64,000 nt of DNA from positions 186,001 to 250,000 of the forward strand of contig OZ004598.1 of the NCBI GenBank assembly GCA_963924555.1. Direction: 5' to 3'. The position numbers and the translations under genes were made by a program. This DNA is from Crambe crambe (taxonomy: Eukaryota; Porifera; Demospongiae; Poecilosclerida; Crambeidae). Below are positions 23,301-35,099 of this stretch, in pieces (positions within the stretch are counted from its first letter, which is position 1; each line of letters starts with the position of its first letter). The notes under the pieces are model-generated. The model made no database searches. It was given only the letters and a program-made list of their open reading frames with translations, and was not told the origin of the DNA.

Positions 23301-26300
23301 CTGTACAGCTTGTTCAATGCTGTCATGGACTCTGTTGATGGTTACTATGAGATTTTGTGGGCTGAAGTTGACATAGAGAAGATAAACCAGGAGCTGTTGG
23401 ACTTTCAGAACAAGTAAGTATATCTGACCATTAAAAATGCTTATCATGTTTCACTGGACTTCTTTAGATGTCGGAAGCTGCCCAAGGCTCTCAAAGAGTG
23501 GCAAGCTTTCAACGAATTAAAGAAGAGGATTGATGACTTCAATGAAACATGTCCACTCCTGGAGATGATGTCCAACAAGGCCATGTTGGAGCGACATTGG
23601 AAGAGAATGGAGGAGCTGACTGGACACACCTTTGATGTGGAATCAGAGTCCTTTCAGCTAAGGAACATCATGGAAGCACCAATACTCAAGTTCCGGGAAG
23701 ACATAGAGGTAGGCACAAAATCACTTAACTATCTTCAAGAAGCTACTTGAAAATATCTAAATGGTTTGTTTTTTGTTGCTAGGATATTTGTATTAGTGCT
23801 GTAAAGGAGAAAGACATTGATACCAAGCTGAGGCAAGTGAAGGCAGACTGGGCAGTGCAAAACCTGGCCTTCTCTGGATTCAAGACTCGTGGTGAGCTGC
23901 TACTGAGAGGGGAGGAGGCCTCAGAGACCATTGGCTTGATGGAGGACTCACTCATGGTTCTTGGTTCTCTTATGAGCAACAGGTGAGTCGCTAGCTATGA
24001 TCATGACATCCACACAGGAATTTAAATTGCCCTTACTGATAGATACAATGCTCCTTTCAAGAAGGATATTCAGTTATGGGTGCAGAAGCTGTCAAACTCC
24101 ACAGAAATCATCGAGAATTGGTTGGTGGTCCAGAACCTGTGGGTGTACCTCGAGGCCGTGTTTGTGGGTGGAGATATTGCCAAACAGCTGCCCAAGGCAA
24201 GGGGGATGTCTTAACTAGTAGCTATCAATGTACTCACTATCATGTGATTCATGTCTTTCACACAGGAAGCCAAGCGTTTTCAGAACATCGACAAGTCATG
24301 GGTAAAGATCATGACTAAAGCCCACGAGACTCCCAATGTGGTGCAGTGCTGTGTGGGGGATGAGACACTGGGTCAGCTGCTCCCTCACTTGCTGGAGCAG
24401 CTGGAACTCTGTCAGAAGTCACTCACTGGCTACCTGGAAAAGAAACGCCTCGTCTTCCCAAGATTCTTCTTCGTCTCTGACCCAGCACTGCTGGAGATTC
24501 TGGGACAAGCATCAGACTCTCACACCATCCAGTCACACTTACTAAGTGTGTTTGATAACATCAAGACTGTCACTTTCCATGAGAAGGAGTACGACAGAAT
24601 CACTCACATACACTCCCGGGAGCCAGAAACCATAGAGGTGAGGACCCTCAGTAATCTTTATAGCAAATTTAGTTAGTTATTGAGTTACTAAGTTGTTCCA
24701 TGCAACCCTGTAACCCTGTAACCACAGAGCTTTGTAATCCAACCAAACTTTGAATCCTAAGTTGTTCTGTGCGTGATTTCCTTAACAATCACACCTCCCT
24801 CATGGTTGTGGTCAACCAAACTTTGAATCCACTGTATATAATACTGAGTCCTTAAAGAGGATGCCTTGGGCACTGACCTGAGAGGGTATAATAGGGTACC
24901 TTTAATTATACACCTAATTATTGTGCAGTTGGATAAGCCTGTGATGGCTCAGGGGAATGTGGAGAACTGGCTGGGAGCCCTCTTGAGGGAAGCTCTTCAT
25001 TCCGTCCATGTTGTTATCAGGAATGCACACATTGCCGTTGAGGATCCAAACATGGATTTGATCGAGTTCTTAAACACTTTTCCAGCACAGGCAAGTATTG
25101 TATGAGCCACGATAATACTTGGAGATTGGGTAATTTATTGTATGAGCTTGGAATGAGTGCTCGAGTCTCCCTAAACCATGGCAAACTGGTCCTACTAAAA
25201 TTATGGTAGCTCTAAACTAGGTACTGCTATGGTAGCTAGTGACATGTCATAATAATTTTGCCATGGACACAGATTGGGATTCTGGGGATCCAGTTTGTGT
25301 GGACCAGAGATGCTGAAATAGCTCTGAACAATGCCCGCACAGACAAGAAGATCATGAACAACACAGACCAGGTCTTCCTGGAGATGCTCAACATGCTCAT
25401 TGATGTCACCACTCAGAACCTCAGTAAAATTGAGCGTAGAAAGTTTGAAACGCTCATCACCATTCACCTCCATCAAAGAGATATCTTTCATGATTTGGTG
25501 AGTCTTAAGTACTACACTACATGCATATGTAATCATTACCATTCATAATCGATGTCATTTCAGGTGATTCTAAAAGTCAAAATTCCAACTGATTTCGAAT
25601 GGCTGAAGCAAAGCAGATTTTATTACAAGGAAGAGAATGAAAAAACTGTCATCTCCATCACAGATGTGGATTTTGTTTACCAGAATGAGTTTCTTGGCTG
25701 TACTGAGCGTCTGGTCATCACTCCACTCACAGATCGCTGCTACATCACTCTTGCTCAGGCCCTCGGCTTCTCCATGGGTGGAGCTCCTGCTGGTCCAGCT
25801 GGGACTGGCAAGACTGAAACGACTAAAGACATGGGAAGAGCACTGGGGAAGTATGTGGTGGTCTTCAACTGCTCAGATCAGATGGATTTCCGAGGCCTAG
25901 GCAGAATCTACAAGGGTCTAGCCCAGTCTGGGAGTTGGGGCTGCTTTGATGAGTTCAACCGCATTGAATTGCCAGTGCTGTCAGTGGCTGCCCAGCAGAT
26001 AGCAATTGTCCTAATGTGTAAGAAGGAGAAGAAACCAGAGTTCATCTTCACTGATGGAGATATTGTAAAGATGAATCCGGAATTTGGACTCTTTCTAACA
26101 ATGGTTAGTCATAGTAGGCACTAAGGTGAGATGATGTCATTAATTTTCTCTGCCCTTTCACGTAGAATCCTGGCTATGCTGGGAGACAAGAACTTCCTGA
26201 GAATTTGAAAATGAACTTCAGACCAATGGCTATGATGGTTCCTGATAGGAAGGTAAGAAAATCAGAATAATATAACTATGTAATCTGATCTTTATACTTG

Positions 26301-29300
26301 TTACCAGATCATCATTCGAGTGAAGCTTGCTAGTTGTGGTTTCCTCCAAAACATCGTGTTATCAGAGAAATTCTACACTCTGTACAAACTCTGTGAGGAC
26401 CAGCTCTCTAAGCAAGTTCACTATGACTTTGGTCTAAGAAACATCCTCTCAGTGCTCAGGACACTTGGAGCAGCAAAAAGAGCCAACCCTGAAGACAGTG
26501 AACAAACTACTGTCATGAGAGGTCTTCGCGATATGAACCTCTCGAAACTAGTTGATGAAGATGAGCCTCTCTTTATGTCTCTCATCAACGATCTCTTCCC
26601 TGGCCTCGTCCTGGAGAAGGCTGGGTATCCTGATCTAGAAGCAGCCATTGAGAAAAATGTGATTAGTGCGGGTCTGATCAACCACCCATCGTGGATTCTC
26701 AAGCTTATCCAGCTCTTTGAGACAGAGAGAGTGAGACATGGCTTCATGGTGCTTGGACCAACTGGTACCGGCAAGACCAAGTGCATCATTACTCTCATGA
26801 AAGCACTGACAGACACTGGGACACCACACAGAGAGTGGAGGATGAACCCCAAGGCCATCACTGCATCCGAAATGTTTGGTCGTCTGGATGTGGCAACCAA
26901 CGACTGGACAGATGGCATCTTCTCAACCCTCTGGAGGAGATCACATAAGCTAAAGAAAGGAGAGCATGTGTGGTTAGTGATGGATGGGCCAGTGGACACC
27001 CTCTGGATTGAAAATCTCAACAGTGTGCTTGACGACAACAAGACCCTCACCCTCGCCAATGGAGACAGGATCCCCATGTATCCCGACAGCAAATTAGTCT
27101 TCGAGCCAGACAATGTCGACAATGCCTCACCTGCCACAGTGTCTCGTAACGGGATGGTCTACATGAGCTCTTCAGGGTTGGAGTACCATCCCATTATGGA
27201 GGGCTGGTTGCTCCATATGATCGCAGAGAAGAAGATCACCCAGCAGGAATCAGACATCCTTCTGGAGCTTTACGAGTCAACTTTCATCGACCTTTACCGT
27301 TTTTCTACAATCAACCTGAATGCCAAGATGAAGTTACTAGAGTGCAATTTCATCTGGCAATCTTGTCAGATGATGGAGGGTCTCATTCCACAGAAGGAAG
27401 AGAACACTTCCATCTCCAAGAGCTACCTGGAGAGGCTCTACATCTTTTCTCTGATGTGGAGTGTGGGTGCTTTGCAGGAGCTGGATGACAGAGCCAAGAT
27501 GGAGGAGTGGATGAGAACAAACACAGAGCTAGATCTCCCACCGGTTGAAGAAGACTCAGGTGACACCATTTTTGAGTTCAAGGTGGACAAAGAGGGGAAC
27601 TGGGAGCACTGGAAGAAACACGTGGAGGAGTATGTCTACCCAAAAGACAGCACTCCACAATATGCTTCCATCTTAGTCCCCAATGTGGACAACGTGCGTA
27701 CAGACTTCCTCATCCACACCATCGCCAAGCAGTCCAAGGGAGTGCTGTTGATAGGGGAACAGGGCACGGCTAAAACTGTCATCATCAAGGGCTACATGTC
27801 TAAGTATAACATCGAGGAGCACCTTGGGAAAAACCTGACCTTCTCCTCAGCCACACAGCCTGGTCACTTTCAGAGAGCTATTGAGAGTTATATCGACAAG
27901 CGTGTGGGTAGTACATATGGCCCACCTGCTGGAAAGAAGTGTACTGTGTTCATTGATGACATCAATATGCCCACCATTAATGAATGGGGTGACCAGATCA
28001 CCAATGAAATTGTGCGTCAGTTGATGGAGATGAAAGGAATCTACAGCCTCGAGAAGCCAGGAGACTTCACACACATCCAAGACTTGCAGCTTATGGCAGC
28101 CATGATCCACCCTGGAGGAGGTAGAAATGACATCCCTTCTCGACTCAAGCGACAATTCTCGATCTTCAACTGCACACTTCCTTCAAATGCCTCTATCGAC
28201 AAGATCTTTGGCGTAATAGGTCTTGGCCATTTCTGCAAAGAGAGAGGATTTTCTACAGAAATTAGAGAGCTAGTTGAAAAGTTGATATTTGTCACCAGGA
28301 TCTTGTGGCAACACACAAAGGTGAAGATGCTTCCAACACCGGCTAAATTTCACTACGTTTTCAACTTGAGAGATCTGTCTCGAATCTGGGAAGGCATACT
28401 GCACATTGATTCAGATACTTGCAAAGACTTGGGTACAGTGTTTGGGCTGTGGAAACATGAGTGCACTCGAGTCATTGCTGATCGTTTCACCAGTGCAGAA
28501 GACAAAGAATGGTTTGACAAGTGCATCTACAAAGTTGTAGAGGAAGAGCTGGGCCCAGAACACAGAGACATGGTTCCCGAAGAGCCTTACTTTGTGGACT
28601 TCTTAAGGTTAGTGTTATATAGCACAAATTAGGATTGATAGGTCAAACTGCTGTCTTTAATTATTTAGGGACCCTCCTGAACCCACTGGAGATGAACCAG
28701 ATGATTTTGAGTATGAAGCTCCAAAGATTTATGAACCTGTAAGAAGACAGATTTCTTAGTGGCTATAGCTGCTAAATTATCTGATGTATTCTAAATTGAC
28801 AGATTCCACCTTATGCTGAGTTGATGGAACGAATGACCAACTTCATGACCCAGTTCAATGAGACTGTACGAGGATCTGGAATGGACCTGGTGTTCTTCAA
28901 GGATGCTATGGTCCATCTGATAAAAATTTCTCGCATTATCCGGACAGATTGTGGAGCAGCTCTCCTAGTGGGAGTGGGAGGTTCTGGGAAACAGAGTCTC
29001 ACTCGACTAGCCTCCTTCATTGCAGGCTACAAAACTATCCAGATCCAACTCTCCCGGTCCTACAATGCCAACAACCTGTTGGAAGACTTGAAGATCCTGT
29101 ATCGAATAGCTGGAGAGCAAGGCAAAGGTGTTGTATTCCTCTTCACTGACAATGAGATTAAAGATGAAGGTTTTCTTGAGTATATCAACAATGTGCTCTC
29201 ATCAGGAGAAGTCTCCAATTTGTTTGCTCGTGATGAAATCGATGAAATAAATTCTAACCTTATTCCAGTCATGAAGAAAGAATTCCCCAAGAGACCACCA

Positions 29301-32300
29301 ACTCCAGAAAACCTCTACGATTATTTCCTCAGCAGAGCAAGGAAAAACCTCCATGTCGTACTCTGCTTCTCTCCCATTGGAGAAAAGTTCCGCAGTAGAT
29401 CCCTGAAATTCCCTGGTCTGTTCAGTGGCTGCACAATGGATTGGTTCAGTCGTTGGCCTAAGGATGCTCTGATTGCAGTGGCTGAGCACTTTGTAGGATC
29501 ATTTAACATCGTCTGCTCTGAAGAGACAAAGGAGCAAGTGGTGCAGACTATGGGAGTCATCCAAGACTTTGTGGCAGAATCCTGTTTGGAGTACTTTGAG
29601 AGGTTCAGGAGAGCCACTCATGTGACACCAAAGTCCTATCTCTCCTTCATCAACGGGTACAAGTCCATTTATAACTCACAGAAGAAGAACCTGGATGAAC
29701 TTGCAGATAGGATGAATACTGGATTGGAGAAGCTGCTGGAAGCCAGTGAGAGTGTCGCCCAGCTGTCAAAGGAACTAGAAGTGAAGGAGAAGGAGTTGGT
29801 TGTAGCCAATGCAGAGGCTGAGGAAGTACTGAAAGAAGTAACCACTAAGGCTCAAGCAGCAGAAAAAGTGAAGGCATCTGTCCAGGTAGTCAAGGACAGA
29901 GCTCAAAAAGTAGCTGATGGCATTTCCCAAGACAAAGTTGTGGCTGAAGGCAAGCTTGAATCTGCACGACCAGCCTTGGAACAAGCCGAAAAGGCACTGC
30001 AGACCATCAAGGCTGCAGACATATCCACAGTTCGCAAACTGGCAAATCCCCCCCACCTCATCATGAGGATCATGGATTGTGTGCTCCTCCTCTTTCAAAA
30101 ACGTCTCAATCTCAACTCACTGGACAAGGACAAGCCAGGTCCAAAGCCTTCATGGGGGGAATCCCTGAAGATGATGAGTCAGACTGGATTTCTCGCAATG
30201 CTACAGAGTTTCCCGAAAGACACCATCAATGATGAGACAGTGGAGCTGATGCAACCTTACTTCGACATGGAGGACTACAACCTTGAAACAGCCAAGAGGG
30301 TGTGTGGCAATGTGGCTGGTCTGTGTTCATGGACGCAGGCCATGAGTGCTTTCTTTTCAGTTAACAAAGAAGTGCTTCCCTTGAAGGCTAATCTTATCAT
30401 CCAGGAAGGTCGCTATGAAAAAGCTGCAGCTGAATTGGCTGAAGCCAACGCCAAATTAGAAGAAAAAGAGAAAGAAGTGGCAGTGGTGAGAGCCATGTAT
30501 GAAGAAGCAATGACCAAGAAACAAACACTCCAAGATGATGCTGACACCTGTGTGAGGAAAATGAAAGCAGCATCGGCCTTGATTGAGGGACTCAGCGGAG
30601 AAAAAACCCGATGGACTGAACAGAGCAAGGAATTCAAAGCTCAGATTAATAGGTATGTTAATCATATAGTGAGGCATGACTCACTGACATGTACATAATG
30701 AATGCTCCACTAGATTGGTTGGTAACGTGCTGCTTGCATCTGGTTTCCTGTCGTACTGTGGTCCTTTCAACCAGGAGTTCCGGGCACTTCTCATAAATCA
30801 GTGGAAGAAGGAACTTGGGAATCGGAAGGTTCCTTACGATGAGAAGCTGAACCTGACTGACATGTTGTCCGACAGTACCACAGTTGGAGAGTGGAACTTG
30901 CAAGGATTGCCCAACGATGAACTCTCAGTTCAGAATGGAATTATCGTAACCAAAGCCACCCGTTTCCCTCTGCTGATAGACCCACAGGGTCAGGGGAAGA
31001 ACTGGATCAAAAACAAAGAGTCTGGTGGCGAGTTAAAGATCACTACTCTCAACAATAAATACTTTCGGCCACATCTGGAGGACTGTTTATCACTTGGCAC
31101 CCCTCTGATAATAGAGGATGTGGAGGAAGAGTTGGATCCTTGTCTGGACAATGTTCTGGAGAAGAACTTCATCAAAGCAGGGTCAACTTACAAGGTAGTT
31201 AAGAAACAAGCACATTTAGGCTATGGCTGAAAAAATGTTTCTTTGATATCTTCTTTTTTTTTTCTCCATGTTAATGTAGGTTAAAGTAGGTGACAAGGAA
31301 GTGGATGTGATGAAAGGATTCGCCTTGTATATCACCACTAAACTACCAAATCCTCGATACACTCCTGAAGTAAGATTATGACCACATGCATGCAACTCAT
31401 GTCATGTGACCATCTAAGACAGGCTGCTTGTGTCATGTGACTATTTCACTGTATCTTGACACATTAATAGAGAAAAAAATTTGAGCTTCATGTTGATGTA
31501 TTATAGGTCTATGCTCGTACTGCCATCATCGACTTCACTGTGACCATGAGAGGTCTGGAAGACCAGCTGCTGGGGAGAGTCATCCTGACAGAGAAGAATG
31601 AACTGGAGTCCGAGAGGGTGAAGTTGATGGAGGAGGTGACTGAAAACAAGAAGAAGATGAAAGAGTTGGAAGATAGTTTGCTCTATCGCCTCACTACCAC
31701 CAAAGGCTCACTTGTAGATGACGAATCATTGATTGAGGTGCTGAGAACAACAAAGAAGACAGCAGAGGAGGTGACACACAACCTTCTAGTGGCTGCAGAG
31801 ACAGAGGTGAAGATCAACACAGCAAGAGAGGAATACAGACCTGTTGCTGCCAGAGGCTCTGTCCTGTACTTCCTGATCATGGAGATGTCCATGGTCAACG
31901 TCATGTACCAGACATCTTTGCAGCAGTTCTTGGGGATCTTTGACATATCCATGGCTCGTTCAGCTAAGTCTCCCGTCACAGCTAAGAGGATCACCAACAT
32001 CATAGAGTACCTGACCTTTGCTGCATTCAGCTACTGCAGTCGAGGTCTTTATGAGGAACACAAGTTCCTCTTCACTCTCTTGCTGGCCTTGAAGATTGAC
32101 ATGCAGAAGGGCTATGTGAAATACCATGAGTTTGGGACATTGATCAAGGGAGGAGCTGCTCTTGATCTGAAGGCGTGTCCTCCAAAGCCGGCCAAATGGA
32201 TCACAGACATGACCTGGCTGAACCTTGTGGAGCTGAGCAAGCTTCCTCAGTTCTCTGAGATTCTCTCCCAGGTGGGGAGGAGTGACAAACTGTGGAAGGC

Positions 32301-34890
32301 ATGGTTTGACACTGAGGCTCCTGAAGAAAGTCCAGTACCAGACAACTACCACTCTCTTGATACATTCCGCAAACTATTGTTGATTAGGTATGCAGGGGGG
32401 GGGGGGGGGGGGGGGTGGGGGGCTCCATAGGAAGAATAATCTATTTAGTATATGCTTGTTCCTCTGCCCCTGCATTAATATGTGTACCCTCAGGGTATTA
32501 GCTACAACCCTTATGGACTTTCATAGTTCTTACCTTTTCCTTTAACAGATCCTGGTGTCCAGATCGTGTTCTCCCACAAGCACTCAAATACATCTCAGAG
32601 TCAATGGGTGTGAAGTATGCTGAAGGAGTTATTCTCAACGTTGAGGAAATGTGGAAGGAATCGAATAAGCGAGTTCCTATGGTTTGCTTCCTTGCAATGG
32701 GCTCTGATCCCACCAATACAATTGACAATCTATCCAGAAAACACAATCTCTGTAAGTCAAGAAAATAATTTCACAACTCGCAAAGTAATAATATCCATGC
32801 TCATACAATTATAAATCATTATGTTCATTTTTGCCTCAGATTTTGGTTCAGTTTCCATGGGCCAAGGACAAGAAGTTCATGCACGAAGACTTCTTAATCA
32901 ATGCCAGCAGCAAGTATGTTTAACAAAAGGCCTTTTAAGTGGCACCACTTCCATCTTATTCCTTTCACAGGGTGGGTGGGCTTTGCTTCAGAACACTCAC
33001 TTGGCTCTGGACTTTCTGGATGAATTGCTAGCAAATGTGCTTGAAACAGAGAACATGGACGACAGCTTCCGTCTGTGGCTCACCACTGAAGTCCATCCCA
33101 AGTACCCGATAAACCTCCTGCAGGCCTCCATCAAGTACACCTTTGAGCCTCCACAAGGAGTCAAGGCCGGATTGAAGAGGACTTACACCAACACCAGTCA
33201 AGAGAACTTGGACTACTCCAATCTCCCTCAGTGGAAGCCAATGTACTACACTGTGGCCTTCCTCCACACCACAGTCCAGGAGAGACGCAAATTTGGGCCT
33301 CTCGGTTGGAACATTCCATACGAGTACAACCAGGGTGACTTCAACGCCAGTTCCCAGTATGTGATGAACCTCCTTGATAACCTTGACTTGAAGCAGGTTA
33401 GTGAAAAGGTGTCACCTTAAAGAGCTAGTAAGAGTATTGGTCCATCTCTGTAGGGAGTGTCATGGGGAGCAGTGCAGTACATGATTGGGGAGATCCAATA
33501 TGGAGGGAGAGTGACAGATGACTATGACAAGAGACTGCTCAACACCTATGCTAGGGTAAAGTTCATCATGTGACTTCTGTTTATTAGCATACTATAAACT
33601 TACCACCCCTTACTACTTAGCTGTGGTTCTTTGACGGCATGTTCAAACCTACCTTCAAGTTCTATAAGGGTTACAGCATTGCAGTATACAAGACTATAAA
33701 GGAATACATGGACTACATAGACTCTCTGCCACTAGTGGACACTCCCGAGATCTTCGGACTTCATCCCAATGCTGACATCACGTAATCACAAGAAGTGTGT
33801 GGTATACATACATAACACTTCTTCTTTGTTGTCCTTACAGGTACCAGAGCAACACTGCCAACAAGAGTCTGGACACCATTCTCTCCATCCAGCCCAAGGA
33901 CAGCTCCAGTGGTGGGGGTGAGACCAGGGAGAGCATTGTGTACCGCCAGGCTCAGGAGATGTTGGACAAGCTTCCTTCAGACTACATCCCACACGAGGTG
34001 AAAGCTCGGCTCCAGAAGATGGGGGCCATAGCTCCCATGAATATCTTCCTGAGACAGGAGATCGACCGCATGCAGAGGGTGATCAGAATTGTCCGTAGCA
34101 CTCTGAAGGACCTCCAACTGGCCATAGATGGTACTATCATCATGAGTGAGGTCAGTGAAAATTGGTTGTATAAGTAGCTGACTTTATTTTAATTATCTCC
34201 CTCTTCAGAACTTACGTGATGCTTTGGATAACATCTACGATGCAAAGGTGCCCAAAATATGGGGAAAGGTAAGTCATACTGCACAGCACAATCATAGGAA
34301 GTCTCTGAGTGTGTGTGATAGGTGTTCTTATAATAATAACTATGCAGATTTCTTGGGATTCTTCCACTATTGGATTCTGGTACACAGAGCTGCTCGAGAG
34401 AGACACTCAGTTTCGTAGCTGGGTGTTTGAGGGTCGTCCCAAGTGCTTCTGGATGACAGGCTTTTTCAATCCACAGGGCTTTGTGACGGCCATGAGGCAG
34501 GAGGTGACACGAGCACACAAAGGCTGGGCCTTGGACAGTGTCATTGTGCACAATGAGATGACCAAGATGATGAAAGAAGAGATAACCTCTGCCCCAGGTG
34601 AAGGCGTATACGTATATGGTCTATACTTGGATGGAGCCGGCTGGGACAAGCGAAACAGCAAGCTGGTGGAACCAATACCTAAAGTATTGTTTATGCAGAT
34701 TCCAGTGGTGCACATCTTTGCTGTCAACATGAAGGATTATGTCAACGACCCAAAGCTTTATATCTGCCCAGTCTATAAGAAGCCACGTCGCACTGACCTC
34801 ACTTACATCACAGCACTGAGTCTCCGCAGCAACACGAGTCCAGACCATTGGATCTTGAGGGGCGTAGCCCTCCTTTGTGATACTAAGTAG
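17385..34890 (+). CDS. DNAH5/8-like: Axonemal outer-arm dynein heavy chain, DNAH5/DNAH8 type (copy A)
   Basis: Complete gene with 37 exons and about 4,660 codons, close to human DNAH5 (4,624). Exon starts: 17385, 17616, 17811, 17951, 18659, 18833, 19359, 19635, 19804, 20522, 21268, 22466, 22785, 22947, 23112, 23468, 23783, 24043, 24266, 24929, 25273, 25564, 26166, 26308 (to 28607), 28669, 28803 (to 30652), 30714, 31280, 31507, 32549, 32840, 32971, 33454, 33621, 33841, 34209, 34348. The tail and linker precede six AAA modules. P-loops: AAA1 GPAGTGKT (25792-25815), AAA2 GPTGTGKT (26755-26778), AAA3 GEQGTAKT (27754-27777), AAA4 GVGGSGKQ (28971-28994), all intact. The stalk and microtubule-binding domain are at about 29690-30650. 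The C-terminus ends [10 protein letters not shown]. It drives ciliary beating as an ATP-powered minus-end motor. Three introns use GC donors (after 19720, 24196, 25090). Confidence 0.96.
20834..21090 (+). repeat. Minisatellite in dynein A intron, 7 copies
   Basis: Seven near-identical copies of a 31-36 bp unit beginning TGTAACAAGGACCCCCTAAT lie between about 20860 and 21090, at the start of the 428-bp intron 20840-21267. The core AACAAGGACC resembles the exon/intron border AACAAG|GTCC at 20834-20843. Confidence 0.92.
21893..22020 (+). other. In-frame 7-residue repeat (A.SGVL.) within dynein A
   Basis: Inside the 1,075-bp exon the protein reads a run of six heptad-like units with the core SGVL ([21 protein letters not shown] and similar). 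It is inserted in the stem/linker region between conserved segments (CVIQWGQ and [15 protein letters not shown]-like). Dynein B has an unrelated Ser/Thr-rich linker here. It is probably a flexible, recently expanded loop. Confidence 0.8.
32395..32422 (+). repeat. Poly-G run (21 G, T, 6 G)
   Basis: The run starts eight bases into a dynein A intron, directly after donor GTATGCA. It could form a G-quadruplex in the pre-mRNA. Sequencing length error is possible. Confidence 0.85.
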
Positions 34891-35004
34891 ATTTTTTACT
34901 TCTATACTCAAAAGGACTTAGTTTTTCGTTTATTTTATATTTACCTGTTTTGCTAGTATACAGTATCTTATCAGGTACGGATCGTTCGATTCCTTTGATT
35001 TGAT

Positions 35005-35013
35005 TTTCCCGCC
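35005..35013. promoter_or_regulatory. E2F-like site upstream of the CCDC142-like gene
   Basis: TTTCCCGCC lies 87 bp upstream of the proposed ATG at 35100, within a short GC-rich island (CCGCCGCGCC). A short upstream open frame starts at an ATG near 35036 and stops before the main ATG. Confidence 0.35.
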
Positions 35014-35099
35014 GCGCCATACATCTACGTTGCTATGCAACAGTGCGCGCGCAAGAAAATAATAAAGAAAGTGTGCTTCAATTAGAAATCCACCCATCA

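Noticed and set aside
24700-24725. Telomere-like repeats (CCCTGTAACCCTGTAACC)
   Set aside because: Only two or three imperfect units inside a dynein A intron; too short to mean an interstitial telomere.
26421-27137. 238-residue antisense open frame inside dynein A, with a similar one in dynein B (45774-46196)
   Set aside because: It is a shadow of the conserved AAA2 coding region; it persists in both copies because the sense sequence is nearly identical. There are no splice or start signals of its own.
29202-29489. Antisense open frames shared by both dyneins (29202-29617 and 43196-43611)
   Set aside because: Conservation follows from the near-identical sense tract, with all differences at third codon positions of the sense frame.
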